A stretch of 19,070 nucleotides of DNA from Brevundimonas sp. GTDB taxonomy: Bacteria; Pseudomonadota; Alphaproteobacteria; Caulobacterales; Caulobacteraceae. Made by a program: the position numbers and the translations under genes. Below, piece after piece: positions 1-7,423 of this stretch (positions within the stretch are counted from its first letter, which is position 1; every line of letters starts with the position of its first letter). Where the stretch lies: the NCBI GenBank assembly GCA_031119155.1, contig JAVHYH010000029.1, positions 1 to 19,070 on the forward strand. Direction: 5' to 3'. Under the pieces are notes generated by a model that worked only from the letters and a program-made list of their open reading frames with translations, did no database searches and was not told the DNA's origin.

Positions 1-1397
1 AGGCCGACGTCGCCCTGCCCGTCGTCAAGGACTTCATCGCCTTCGCCACCGAGCGCGCGACGGGCGAAGAGGTCATCCGGTCGGTCAAGCCGGCCGATCA
101 GGTGGTCAAGATCGTCTACGACGGTCTGGTCGAGATGCTGGGCGGCGAAGAGCCGGTTCCGCTGAACCTGAACGCCACCCCGCCCGCCGTCTTCCTGATG
201 GCCGGCCTGCAGGGCTCCGGCAAGACGACGACCTCGGCCAAGCTGGCGCTGCGGCTGACCAAGTTCGACCGCAAGAAGGTCATGCTTGCATCGCTCGATA
301 CGCGTCGTCCGGCGGCGATGGAGCAGCTCGAAACCCTCGGCAAGCAGATCGAGGTCGCCACCCTTCCGATCGTGAAGGGCGAGAGCGCCGTCCAGATCAC
401 CAGGCGGGCGATGACGTCCGCCAGGCTGCAGGGCTTCGATGTCCTGATCCTCGACACCGCCGGCCGCATCACGCTGGACGAGGCCCTGATGGCCGAGGTG
501 GCGGAAGTCGCCTCGATCGCCAAGCCGGTCGAGACCCTGCTGGTCGCCGACAGCCTGACCGGTCAGGACGCCGTCCGCACCGCCAAGGCCTTCCATGAGC
601 GCCTGCCGCTTACGGGCCTGATCCTGACCCGCGCCGACGGCGACGGTCGCGGCGGCGCCATGCTGTCGATGCGCGCCGTCACCGGCCTGCCGATCAAGTA
701 TCTGGGCGCCGGTGAAAAGGTCGACGCCCTCGATGTCTTCGACGCCCGCCGCGTCGCCGGTCGCATCCTGGGTCAGGGCGACATCGTCGCCCTGGTCGAA
801 AAGGCCAGCCAGGAACTGGACGCCTCCAAGGCCGAGGCCATAGCCCGCAAGCTGGCCAAGGGGCAGTTCGACCTGAACGACCTCGCCGCCCAGCTGCAGC
901 AGATGAAGAAGATGGGCGGTCTTCAGGGCATCATGGGCATGCTGCCCGGTGTCGCGAAGATGAAGGCCCAGATGGCCGACGCCAACGTCGATGACCGCAT
1001 GATCGCCCGCCAGGAAGCGATCATCTCGTCGATGACCAAGGCCGAGCGCAAGAAGCCGGACCTGCTGAACGCCAGCCGCAAGAAGCGCGTGGCCGCCGGC
1101 GCCGGTGTCGAGGTTCAGGACATCAACCGCCTGCTCAAGCAGCACCGGCAGATGGCCGACATGGTCAAGTCGCTGTCGCGCGGCGGACCGAAGAAGATGC
1201 AGCAGATGGCCGCCATGCTGGGCGGCCTCGGCGGTGGCGGCGGACCGGACATGGCCCGCCTCAAGGCGATGGGCGGGGGCAAGATGCCCGAGCCGAGCGC
1301 CGACGAACTGAAAGCCATTCAGGACCGGCTCGCCGGACTGGGTGGCGGACAACTTCCGGGAGGCCTTCCGGGCCTGCCCGGGCTTCCCAAGAAATAA
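1..1397 (+). CDS. ffh: Signal recognition particle protein Ffh (5' end missing)
   Basis: Ffh is the SRP GTPase that binds 4.5S RNA and the signal sequences of nascent membrane proteins and brings ribosomes to FtsY. The reading frame is open from base 3, so the gene runs off the left edge; 464 residues are visible and roughly the first few dozen residues of the N domain are missing. An in-frame GTG at 102 is internal, not the start. Visible motifs: P-loop GLQGSGKT (bases 204-227), DTAGR (453-467), and TRAD followed by GDGRGGA (from 627), the SRP form of the TKxD specificity loop. The methionine-rich M domain covers about the last 170 residues, with a GIMGMLPG segment and the RNA-binding helix region RKKRVAAGAGVEVQDINRLL. 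The tail is Gly/Leu/Pro repeats ending in KK. rpsP follows after 25 bp, so co-transcription is likely. Confidence 0.97.
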   Translation, partial: ADVALPVVKDFIAFATERATGEEVIRSVKPADQVVKIVYDGLVEMLGGEEPVPLNLNATPPAVFLMAGLQGSGKTTTSAKLALRLTKFDRKKVMLASLDTRRPAAMEQLETLGKQIEVATLPIVKGESAVQITRRAMTSARLQGFDVLILDTAGRITLDEALMAEVAEVASIAKPVETLLVADSLTGQDAVRTAKAFHERLPLTGLILTRADGDGRGGAMLSMRAVTGLPIKYLGAGEKVDALDVFDARRVAGRILGQGDIVALVEKASQELDASKAEAIARKLAKGQFDLNDLAAQLQQMKKMGGLQGIMGMLPGVAKMKAQMADANVDDRMIARQEAIISSMTKAERKKPDLLNASRKKRVAAGAGVEVQDINRLLKQHRQMADMVKSLSRGGPKKMQQMAAMLGGLGGGGGPDMARLKAMGGGKMPEPSADELKAIQDRLAGLGGGQLPGGLPGLPGLPKK

Positions 1398-1422
1398 CGA
1401 CCTCCAAGAAAAGAGACCTGAA

Positions 1423-1962
1423 ATGCTGAAGATCCGTCTGGCCCGTGGTGGCGCCAAGAAGCGCCCGTACTACTACATCGTCGTCGCTGACTCGCACTCG
1501 CCGCGCGACGGCAAGTTCATCGAGCGCGTCGGTTCGTACAACCCGATGCTGCCGCGCGACGGTGAGCAGCCGCGCGTCGTGCTGAAGGCCGACCGCATCT
1601 CGGAATGGCTGTCGAAGGGCGCCCAGCCGACCGACCGCGTCGCGCGCTTCCTGTCGCAGAACGAAGAGCTGGCCGGCAAGGTGAAGTGGTCGCAGGGCAA
1701 CAACCCGAACAAGGCCCAGCCGGGCAAGAAGGCGCAAGAGCGCGCCGCCGAACGCGCCCAGCGCGAAGCTGACCGCGCCGAAGCCGAAGCCGCCGCCAAG
1801 GTGGAAGCCGCTGAAGCCGCCGAGCGCGCCAAGCAGGAAGCCGCTGACGCCGCTGCCGCCGCCGCCGCTGCTCCGGCCGTTGAAGAAGCTCCGGCTGCTG
1901 AAGCCGCCGCCGAAGAAGCGCCGGCCGCTGAAGAAGCGACCGAGGAAAAGTCGGAAGGCTGA
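1423..1962 (+). CDS. rpsP: 30S ribosomal protein S16 with long Ala/Glu tail
   Basis: S16 is a primary assembly protein of the 30S subunit. The first ~80 residues are the normal S16 fold, opening MLKIRLARGGAKKRPYYYIV and continuing with DSRxPRDGKFIE-like and GSYNPM motifs (here SHSPRDGKFIERVGSYNPM). I chose ATG 1423 over an in-frame upstream start at 1342, which lies inside ffh. The start matches the family's N-terminus and is preceded by AAGAGA with good spacing. The protein is 179 residues against about 82 in E. coli. Residues ~90-179 are a low-complexity, charged stretch of Ala, Glu, Lys and Arg that should be helical or disordered. C-terminal extensions of this kind are known in alphaproteobacterial S16; their role is unclear. 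A terminator follows at 1996-2029. Confidence 0.97.
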   Translation: MLKIRLARGGAKKRPYYYIVVADSHSPRDGKFIERVGSYNPMLPRDGEQPRVVLKADRISEWLSKGAQPTDRVARFLSQNEELAGKVKWSQGNNPNKAQPGKKAQERAAERAQREADRAEAEAAAKVEAAEAAERAKQEAADAAAAAAAAPAVEEAPAAEAAAEEAPAAEEATEEKSEG

Positions 1963-1995
1963 TTTCTTCCGGTTCGCCGGTTATGAAATGAAGAG

Positions 1996-2029
1996 GGCGG
2001 CGTCCGTTCGGGCGCCGCCTTTCTTGTTT
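1996..2029 (+). terminator. Rho-independent terminator after rpsP
   Basis: A 10-bp GC stem (1996-2005 with 2010-2019, one T-G wobble) closes a GTTC loop and is followed by TTTCTTGTTT. It lies between rpsP and rimM, so it should end or attenuate the ffh-rpsP transcript and set rimM expression below that of S16. The rimM start is only 14 bp after the T-run, so rimM probably depends on read-through or on a promoter I cannot identify. Confidence 0.8.
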
Positions 2030-2043
2030 GGAACGAGGTTCAG

Positions 2044-2568
2044 GTGACGCAGAACAAGCTCATCCAGGTCGGACAGGTCGCCGGCGGTTTCGGCGTGCGG
2101 GGCGAGGTGCGGGTGACCGCCTACACCGCCGATCCGATGGCCCTGCTGGCCTATCGCGACCTGCTGCGCGCCGACGGCTCGACGGGCCTGACCCTGACCT
2201 CGGGGCGGCCGGACAAGAACGGCGTCGTGGGGCGGGCGAAGGAGATCGCCACCAAGGAGGAGGCGGACGCCCTGCGCGGGCTCAAGCTGTTCATCCCGCG
2301 CGACCGCCTGCCGGAGCCGGAGGAGGACGAGTTCTATCTGACCGATCTGGTCGGGGTTCAGGCGCGTGAGCCGGACGGGACGGTGCTGGGCACGGTGAAG
2401 TCCGTCCAGAATTTCGGCGCCGACGACATGCTGGAGATCGCCCCGGCCGCCGGTGGTCCGACCTGGTATCTGCCCTTCTCCAAGGACGCCGTGCCGGAAC
2501 TGCATCTGGCCGACGGCTGGCTGCTGGTGGTGCGGCCCACCGAGGTTGGAGAGCGGGAGCCGGACTAG
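2044..2568 (+). CDS. rimM: Ribosome maturation factor RimM
   Basis: RimM binds S19 and helps mature the 3' (head) domain of the 30S subunit. The protein is 174 residues, close to the usual ~175-180. The N-terminal RimM domain opens with VGQVAGGFGVRGEVRV (residues 7-22). The C-terminal PRC-barrel begins near FYLTDLVGVQ and contains GTVKSVQNFGADDMLEI and LPFSKDAVPEL. Translation starts at GTG 2044, with GAGG at 2035-2038 as ribosome binding site. In most proteobacteria the order is rpsP-rimM-trmD-rplS; here trmD and rplS are absent and the gene converges on benE. The rimM stop TAG and the benE stop share the self-complementary CTAG at 2565-2568. Confidence 0.96.
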   Translation: MTQNKLIQVGQVAGGFGVRGEVRVTAYTADPMALLAYRDLLRADGSTGLTLTSGRPDKNGVVGRAKEIATKEEADALRGLKLFIPRDRLPEPEEDEFYLTDLVGVQAREPDGTVLGTVKSVQNFGADDMLEIAPAAGGPTWYLPFSKDAVPELHLADGWLLVVRPTEVGEREPD

Positions 2569-3731
2569 GCTTTCCGCCGCCAGCGCAGGGCCGCCAGAGC
2601 GACGAAGCCCGCCAGCAGGCCCCAGAAGGCAGAGCCGATTCCGAACAGGGCCACGCCAGAGGCGGTGGCGGCGAAGGCGATGACGGCGGCCTCCCGGTGG
2701 TCCGGTTCGGCCATGGCCCCGGACAGGGCGCCGGTCAGCGGGCCGATCAGGGCCAGACCGGTCAGGACGGCGAGGGCGGCGGGCGGCATGGCGATGAACA
2801 GGCCCGCCAGCGGCGCGGCGAACAGGGCCACGACCAGATAGAGGCCGCCGTAGATCACGCCGACGATCCAGCGGCGCTGCGGGTCCGGATGGGCGTCCGG
2901 GCCGGTGCAGATGGCCGCGACGATGGCCGCCAGATTGATCCCGTAGGCACCGAAGGGGGCGAGGACGACGGTGGCCAGGCCGGTCGAGAGCAACAGCGGT
3001 CCCGGCGGGGGCTCATAGCCCGCGGCCTTGAGCACCACGAGACCGGGCAGGTTCTGCGAGACGAGGGTGACGAGGAACAGCGGCAGGGCGAGGCTGACGG
3101 CCACCTTGAGATCGAAGACGGGGACGATCGGCGACAGTTGGCCGAACAGGCCGGTCCCGGGCGGCAGGGCGATCTGACCGCGCAGGGCCAGAACGGCGAA
3201 GGCGCCGACGAGGACGGCGGGCAGGGCCCAGGTCGGGGCCAGCCGCCGCATGATCAGGAAGACCGCGAACAGGCCCGCCGCCAGCGCCAGATCGGTCGGG
3301 AAAACGAGGAACAGCTTCAGGCAGAAGGGCAGCAGCACCCCCGCCAGCATGGCCGAGGCGATGCCGCCGGGGATGCGCGCCGCCAGTCGTCCGAGAGCGG
3401 GGACGAGGCCGGTGATGACCATCAGGGCGCCGGCGATGACGAAGGCGCCGACGGCGGTGGGCCAGCCGACGCCCAGGGTCGAGGCCGCCAGCAGGGCCGC
3501 GCCGGGGGTAGACCAGGCGAGGATGAGCGGGATCTTCATCCGCCAGCTGAGCAGGATGCCGGGGACGCCGATGCCGAGGCAGAGCGCCGTCACCATCGAC
3601 ACGATCTGGTCCGGCGAGGCGCCGAGCACATGGCCCGCCTGAACCACCAGCGCGACGGTGCCGCCGAAGCCGATCACGGTTCCGACGGCGGCCGCCGACA
3701 GGGCGGAAACGGGCAGGCGGGAAGCGGTCAC
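2565..3731 (-). CDS. benE: BenE-family benzoate/H+ symporter-like transporter
   Basis: This is a 388-residue polytopic inner-membrane protein of the BenE family, whose studied members couple benzoate uptake to protons. The sequence is almost entirely hydrophobic segments (about 10-12 spans), with short polar loops. The family's hallmark PLILAWSTPGAALL lies at residues 68-81. The GTG start at 3731 is 18 bp downstream of the fabI stop, so it probably ends the fab operon; its ribosome binding site is weak (AGGA about 10 bases upstream). No aromatic-degradation genes are nearby, so benzoate as the real substrate is not supported by context and could be another carboxylate. The 3' end converges with rimM over 4 bp. 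Confidence 0.88.
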   Translation of the reverse strand: MTASRLPVSALSAAAVGTVIGFGGTVALVVQAGHVLGASPDQIVSMVTALCLGIGVPGILLSWRMKIPLILAWSTPGAALLAASTLGVGWPTAVGAFVIAGALMVITGLVPALGRLAARIPGGIASAMLAGVLLPFCLKLFLVFPTDLALAAGLFAVFLIMRRLAPTWALPAVLVGAFAVLALRGQIALPPGTGLFGQLSPIVPVFDLKVAVSLALPLFLVTLVSQNLPGLVVLKAAGYEPPPGPLLLSTGLATVVLAPFGAYGINLAAIVAAICTGPDAHPDPQRRWIVGVIYGGLYLVVALFAAPLAGLFIAMPPAALAVLTGLALIGPLTGALSGAMAEPDHREAAVIAFAATASGVALFGIGSAFWGLLAGFVALAALRWRRKA

Positions 3732-3749
3732 CGCCGGGCGTCCTGGGGC

Positions 3750-4571
3750 CTAGCCCTCGATGTCTTCCGGCAGGCCGACGGCATGGAAGCCGGCGTCGAC
3801 GTGGACGACTTCACCGGTGGTGGAGCGGCCGAGGTCCGAGCAGAGCCACAGGGCGGCGCCGGCGACGCCTTCCATCGAGGTCTCTTCCTTGATCAGTGAG
3901 AACTGGGCCGATTTGGAGTGCAGGCCGCGGCCGCCCGAGATGCCGGCCAGCGACAGGGTGCGCATGGCGCCGGCCGAGATGGCGTTGACGCGGATGTTCT
4001 TCGGACCCAGGTCGCGGGCGATGTAGCGGGTCGCGGCTTCCAGCGCGGCCTTGGCCACGCCCATGGTGTTGTAGTTGGGGATGACCCGCTCGGACCCGAG
4101 ATAGGTCAGGGTGATCAGGCTGCCGCCGTTCGGCATCAGCCTGGCGGCGCGCTTGGACACGTCCACGAAGCTGAAGGCCGAGATGTTCATGGCCAGCAGG
4201 AAGCTGTCACGGGTGGTGTTGTCGACGAAGGAGCCCTTCAGCTCGTCCTTGTTGGCGAAGGCCACCGAGTGGACGACGAAGTCGATCGTGCCGAATTCCT
4301 TTTCCAGCTCGGCGAAGGCGTGGTCCATCGAGGCGTCGTCGGTGACGTCGGCCTGGATCAGCAGTTTGGCGCCGACGCTTTCAGCCAGCGGGCGCACGCG
4401 GCGCTCAAGGCTTTCGCCCAGATAGGTGAAGGCCAGTTCGGCGCCCTGGGCGGCCAGCTGGGAGGCGATGCCCCAGGCGATGGAGCTGGAGTTCGCGACC
4501 CCCATGATCAGGCCCTTCTTGCCCTTCATGAGATCGCCCTTGGGCATGTCCCAGGTGGTTTCAGCGGCCAT
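3750..4571 (-). CDS. fabI: Enoyl-[acyl-carrier-protein] reductase (NADH) FabI
   Basis: FabI reduces the trans-2-enoyl-ACP double bond in the last step of each fatty acid elongation cycle in the cytosol. The 273-residue short-chain dehydrogenase has a nucleotide-binding loop GVANSSSIAWGIA (residues 24-36). The catalytic Tyr/Lys set of the FabI family is intact: Y157, Y167 and K174 in TYLGSERVIPNYNTMGVAK, matching E. coli Y146, Y156 and K163. About 10 extra N-terminal residues precede the usual start. ATG 4571 is favoured by a good AAGGAAGA ribosome binding site. The substrate-lid segment reads RTLSLAGI where E. coli has RTLAASGI, and the next loop is rich in Gly and Ser. It lies 72 bp downstream of fabB and 18 bp upstream of benE. 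Confidence 0.96.
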   Translation of the reverse strand: MAAETTWDMPKGDLMKGKKGLIMGVANSSSIAWGIASQLAAQGAELAFTYLGESLERRVRPLAESVGAKLLIQADVTDDASMDHAFAELEKEFGTIDFVVHSVAFANKDELKGSFVDNTTRDSFLLAMNISAFSFVDVSKRAARLMPNGGSLITLTYLGSERVIPNYNTMGVAKAALEAATRYIARDLGPKNIRVNAISAGAMRTLSLAGISGGRGLHSKSAQFSLIKEETSMEGVAGAALWLCSDLGRSTTGEVVHVDAGFHAVGLPEDIEG

Positions 4572-4643
4572 TGGAGTCTTCCTTCTTGGGTGGCCTAACG
4601 CTCGCGACGCGGTCGCTCGCTACTTGAGGCCGGTCGTTTGTGC

Positions 4644-5879
4644 TTAGGCTTCGATCTTGCTGAGGATCAGCGTGCCGTTGGTGCCGCCGAAGCCGAAGCT
4701 GTTGGACATGACGTGCTTCAGCGGGCCATCGTGGCGGGCGCGGAGGATGGGCATGCCCTCGAACTCGGGGTCGAGGTTCTCGATGTGGGCGCTTTCGGCG
4801 GCGAAGTCGTTGTCCATCATCAGCAGGCAGTAGATGGCCTCCTGCACGCCCGCGGCGCCGAGCGAGTGGCCCGTCAGCGACTTGGTCGAGGAGATCATCG
4901 GCAGGTTGTCGCCGAAGACGTTGCGGACGGCGCCCATTTCCTTGCTGTCGCCGACCGGCGTCGAGGTGCCGTGCGGGTTCAGGTAGTCGATCTTCGGATT
5001 GCCGGCCATTTCCAGCGCGATCTTCATGCAGCGCTCGGCGCCCTCGCCCGAGGGGGCGACCATGTCATAGCCGTCCGAGTTGGCGCCGTAGCCGGTGACT
5101 TCGGCGTAGATCTTGGCGCCGCGCGCCACGGCGCGTTCGTACTCTTCCAGCACCACGATGCCCGCGCCGCCGGCGATGACGAAGCCGTCGCGGTCCTTGT
5201 CATAGGCGCGGCTGGCCTTGGCCGGGGTCTCGTTGAAGTTCGACGACATGGCGCCCATGGCGTCGAACATGTTCGACATGGACCAGTCGATGTCCTCGCA
5301 GCCGCCGGCGAAGACGACGTCCTGCTTGCCCCAGGCGATCTGCTCGGCGGCCGCGCCGATGCAGTGGGCGCTGGTCGCGCAGGCCGAGGAGATCGAATAG
5401 TTGATGCCCTTCAGCTCGAACCAGGTGGCCAGCACGGCCGACGGCCCGGAGGCCATGGCCTTGGGCACGGCGAACGGCCCGATGCGCTTGGGCGAGCCCT
5501 TCTCGATGGTGGTCTGGGCGGCCTGCAGGATGACCTGGGTCGAGGGACCGCCTTCACCGACGATCAGGCCGATGCGCGGATCCTTGATCTCGTCCGGCGT
5601 CAGGCCCGAGTCGGCCAGCGCCTGATCGAAGGCGATGTGGCCCCAGGCGGTGCCGTTGGCCAGGAAGCGGGCGGCGCGACGGTCGACGTGCGGGGCCCAG
5701 TCCTCGGCGGTGTGGCCCAGCGCCGGGGGCGCCCAGACCTGCGAACGGAAGCCGTGCGCGGCGTGATCGGCGGCGTGCTGGACGCCCGATTTCGCGTCGC
5801 GCAGCGATGCGGTGACCTCTTCGGCTCCGGTGCCGATGGAGGAGACGATGCCCAGCCCGGTGACGACGACACGCCGCAT
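4644..5879 (-). CDS. fabB: Beta-ketoacyl-ACP synthase I FabB
   Basis: FabB condenses malonyl-ACP with acyl-ACP and, working with FabA, extends the cis-3-decenoyl intermediate that leads to unsaturated fatty acids. The 411-residue thiolase-fold protein has a complete Cys-His-His set: C167 in SSACATS, H303 in NPHGTSTPVGD and H338 in TKSLTGHSLGAAG, with K333 beside it. The C-terminus carries the family's NSFGFGGTNGTL. ATG 5879 has a strong GGAAGGA ribosome binding site. Position directly after fabA (63-bp gap) supports FabB over FabF. Confidence 0.96.
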   Translation of the reverse strand: MRRVVVTGLGIVSSIGTGAEEVTASLRDAKSGVQHAADHAAHGFRSQVWAPPALGHTAEDWAPHVDRRAARFLANGTAWGHIAFDQALADSGLTPDEIKDPRIGLIVGEGGPSTQVILQAAQTTIEKGSPKRIGPFAVPKAMASGPSAVLATWFELKGINYSISSACATSAHCIGAAAEQIAWGKQDVVFAGGCEDIDWSMSNMFDAMGAMSSNFNETPAKASRAYDKDRDGFVIAGGAGIVVLEEYERAVARGAKIYAEVTGYGANSDGYDMVAPSGEGAERCMKIALEMAGNPKIDYLNPHGTSTPVGDSKEMGAVRNVFGDNLPMISSTKSLTGHSLGAAGVQEAIYCLLMMDNDFAAESAHIENLDPEFEGMPILRARHDGPLKHVMSNSFGFGGTNGTLILSKIEA

Positions 5880-5942
5880 GGTGGATTCCTTCCGAGTCTT
5901 TTCAGTCGCCGCGTAGGCCGCGGTCTGGAGGATATAGGGGGT

Positions 5943-6476
5943 TTAGCCGGCGGCCGCTTCAGTGGTCGCGCCGAACAGGCCGACGCGCATGTCGTTGCAG
6001 GTGTAGATCACCTCGCCGTCGGCCTCGAGCACGCCGTCGGCGATGCCCATGACCAGCTTGCGGTTGATGACGCGCTTGAGGTGGACCTTGTAGACGACCT
6101 TCTTGACGTCCGGGGTCACCTGACCGGTGAACTTGACCTCGCCGACGCCCAGCGCGCGACCCTTGCCGGGGCCGCCGATCCAGCCGAGGTAGAAGCCGAC
6201 CAGCTGCCACATGGCGTCCAGACCCAGGCAGCCCGGCATGACCGGATCGCCGATGAAGTGGCACTGGAAGAACCAGAGGTCCGGATGGATATCCAGCTCG
6301 GCCTCGACATAGCCCTTGCCGTGGGCGCCGCCGTCCGCGTTGATCGTGACGATGCGGTCGAACATCAGCATCGGCGGGGCCGGCAGCTGGGCGTTGCCCG
6401 GACCGAACAGCTCGCCCCGGCCCGAGGCCAGCAGGGCTTCGTAGTCGAACGACGACGGATATTTCAGCTCGGACAA
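5943..6476 (-). CDS. fabA: 3-hydroxydecanoyl-ACP dehydratase/isomerase FabA
   Basis: FabA dehydrates 3-hydroxyacyl-ACP and isomerises trans-2- to cis-3-decenoyl-ACP, the branch point of anaerobic unsaturated fatty acid synthesis. The protein is 177 residues with a hot-dog fold. Catalytic H73 (FFQCHFIGDPVMPG) and D87 (LGLDAMWQL) match E. coli H70 and D84. The N-terminal LLASGRGELFG is the same as in the E. coli enzyme and lies at nearly the same distance from the start. Translation must begin at the rare codon TTG 6476: upstream in frame there is no ATG or GTG before a stop at 6528-6530. The ribosome binding site is modest (GAGAACG). This is the first gene of the fabA-fabB-fabI-benE run; a candidate promoter is at 6525-6553. 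Confidence 0.96.
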   Translation of the reverse strand: MSELKYPSSFDYEALLASGRGELFGPGNAQLPAPPMLMFDRIVTINADGGAHGKGYVEAELDIHPDLWFFQCHFIGDPVMPGCLGLDAMWQLVGFYLGWIGGPGKGRALGVGEVKFTGQVTPDVKKVVYKVHLKRVINRKLVMGIADGVLEADGEVIYTCNDMRVGLFGATTEAAAG

Positions 6477-6524
6477 GGACGTTCTCGTGGTGAGGGGCGC
6501 GACCTGCGCCCGGATGTTGCCGTG

Positions 6525-6553
6525 GGGTTACACGAGGGAACCGGGAGGCTCAA
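6525..6553 (-). promoter_or_regulatory. Candidate fabA operon promoter
   Basis: Read on the minus strand: TTGAGC (6553-6548), a 17-bp spacer, then TAACCC (6530-6525). An A/T-rich CTTAAAAAG precedes the -35. The -35 is good and the -10 is poor, as is common in GC-rich alphaproteobacteria. Transcription would start about 40 bases before the TTG start of fabA. The spacing is right, but there is no other support. Confidence 0.35.
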
Positions 6554-6572
6554 CTTTTTAAGGGGGATGGGG

Positions 6573-6782
6573 GCTCACCTCTCCATCGCCCGCTTCAAGG
6601 CGATGGGGAGGACAGATCGGCGCCTTCGCCGATCAGGAGGGGGCGGCGCAGGTGGTCAGGGGTTGGCCGCCGACACCGGTGTTCGAGGTTCCTCCTGCCC
6701 TGACGGAGCCGCCCTCACCTGACCGTCGCTGACGCGCCGGTCTGTCCTCTCCATTCGCTTGAGGGCGAATGGAGAGGTGAGC
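6573..6782. repeat. 210-bp imperfect palindromic element (MITE/REP-like)
   Basis: This fills most of the 314-bp gene-free stretch between the SH3-domain gene and fabA. The ends are a perfect 14-bp inverted repeat: GCTCACCTCTCCAT at 6573-6586 and its complement at 6769-6782. The dyad centre is exactly ACACCGGTGT at 6673-6682. Further arm pairs match across that centre: TCAGG 6633-6637 with CCTGA 6718-6722, and GGCGGC 6642-6647 with GCCGCC 6708-6713. Each end is also a hairpin by itself: 6578-6590 with 6599-6611 (13 bp, one wobble), and 6746-6758 with 6765-6777 (13 bp, perfect, 6-base loop). A third small hairpin is ATCGGCG/CGCCGAT at 6616-6633. There is no open frame of interest and no clear target-site duplication. 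It could be a non-autonomous mobile element or a dispersed palindromic repeat; one copy alone cannot decide. Confidence 0.75.
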
Positions 6783-6790
6783 TGCTGTAA

Positions 6791-7390
6791 TCAGTCCCCG
6801 TTCCGCCCCGTCCCTGCCGGGCGGTTGGCGTTGCACAGGGGGCGGTCCTGGGCGCCGAAGACGGCGGTCTGGGGCACCCAGCCGCGCAGGCGGCGAGCGC
6901 GGACCTCGCACCACTGGTCGACGCATTCGTCCAGCGAGACGAGGGCGCGGGCGGCCAGGCGGGCGCGGACCGGCGAGGTCGAGGAGCGGCCCGCGTGGAC
7001 GGGGATTTCCTCCCGCGACAGGTTGATCACGCTACGGCGGCTGGAGACGACGCTGCGGTGGACCCAGGCGACGGCGCCCTCGGCGTCGCAGATCTTCCGC
7101 CAGTCGGAGGTTTCGGCGATGACCTGAACCGGCAGGCCGGAGACCTGGTAGCTCCACAGGATCCGGTAATCGAGGCCCGGTCCCTGGCGGGCGTGGACGC
7201 GGTCGGATTTCAGCGACAGCCAGCGCGGCACCGGCTGGCCGCTGGGGGTCGGGCGACCGTCCGGCATGGTCTGGGCGGCGCCGGCCAGCAGGCCGCAACC
7301 CAGCACGCCGCCGATCAGGGCGAGGCGCTTCAGGCGATGGGCCGTGACGGAGACTTTGCCAGACGCTTTGCCAGACACGGGCGGGACCAT
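6791..7390 (-). CDS. Exported protein with two SH3-like domains
   Basis: The 199-residue protein has a basic N-terminus (HRLKR) and a hydrophobic segment at residues 22-40, so it is exported or membrane-anchored. Two bacterial SH3-type repeats follow. The first (about 58-118) has SDRVHARQGPGLDYRI and VIAETSDWRKICDAEGAVAWVH. The second (about 127-178) has IPVHAGRSSTSPVRARL and CVDQWCEVRARRLRGWVP. The DW.(K/E)(I/V)......GWV pattern is typical of SH3_4-type repeats thought to bind the cell wall or peptides. Codons 6-12 hold a 12-base tandem duplication giving SGKASGK. No Shine-Dalgarno is visible before ATG 7390. The gene is divergent from the dehydrogenase gene with only 33 bp between starts, so control sites must overlap coding DNA. 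Specific function unknown. Confidence 0.85.
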   Translation of the reverse strand: MVPPVSGKASGKVSVTAHRLKRLALIGGVLGCGLLAGAAQTMPDGRPTPSGQPVPRWLSLKSDRVHARQGPGLDYRILWSYQVSGLPVQVIAETSDWRKICDAEGAVAWVHRSVVSSRRSVINLSREEIPVHAGRSSTSPVRARLAARALVSLDECVDQWCEVRARRLRGWVPQTAVFGAQDRPLCNANRPAGTGRNGD

Positions 7391-7395
7391 TAAAG
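7368..7395 (+). promoter_or_regulatory. Weak candidate promoter for the dehydrogenase gene
   Basis: TTGCCA (7368-7373), a 16-bp spacer and TTAAAG (7390-7395) lie just before the 2-hydroxyacid dehydrogenase gene. The -35 matches consensus at five of six positions; the -10 is poor. The -35 is inside a 12-bp tandem repeat, so a second TTGCCA occurs at 7356-7361. It overlaps the 5' end of the divergent SH3 gene. Confidence 0.25.
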
Positions 7396-7423
7396 CCGGG
7401 GATGAAGAACGCGAAGGCTCCGA

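Noticed and set aside
1741..1950. Possible DNA repeat array in the rpsP 3' half
   Set aside because: The GAAGC/GCCGCC repetition is codon-level low complexity from an Ala/Glu tail, not a regular array.
2697..3899. 400-codon open frame on + opposite benE
   Set aside because: Its composition (Gly, Gln, Arg, Asp, Glu) is that of a reverse-strand shadow of a hydrophobic membrane protein; benE has clear family motifs.
4638..6722. 694-codon open frame on + across fabB and fabA
   Set aside because: It is entirely antisense to two well-identified enzymes, is rich in Gly/Ala/Arg/Asp/His as expected for the complement of GC-rich codons, and has no recognisable domain.
6746..6777. Terminator for the SH3-domain gene
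   Set aside because: The hairpin is strong, but on the minus strand no U-run follows; it is better explained as one end of the palindromic element.
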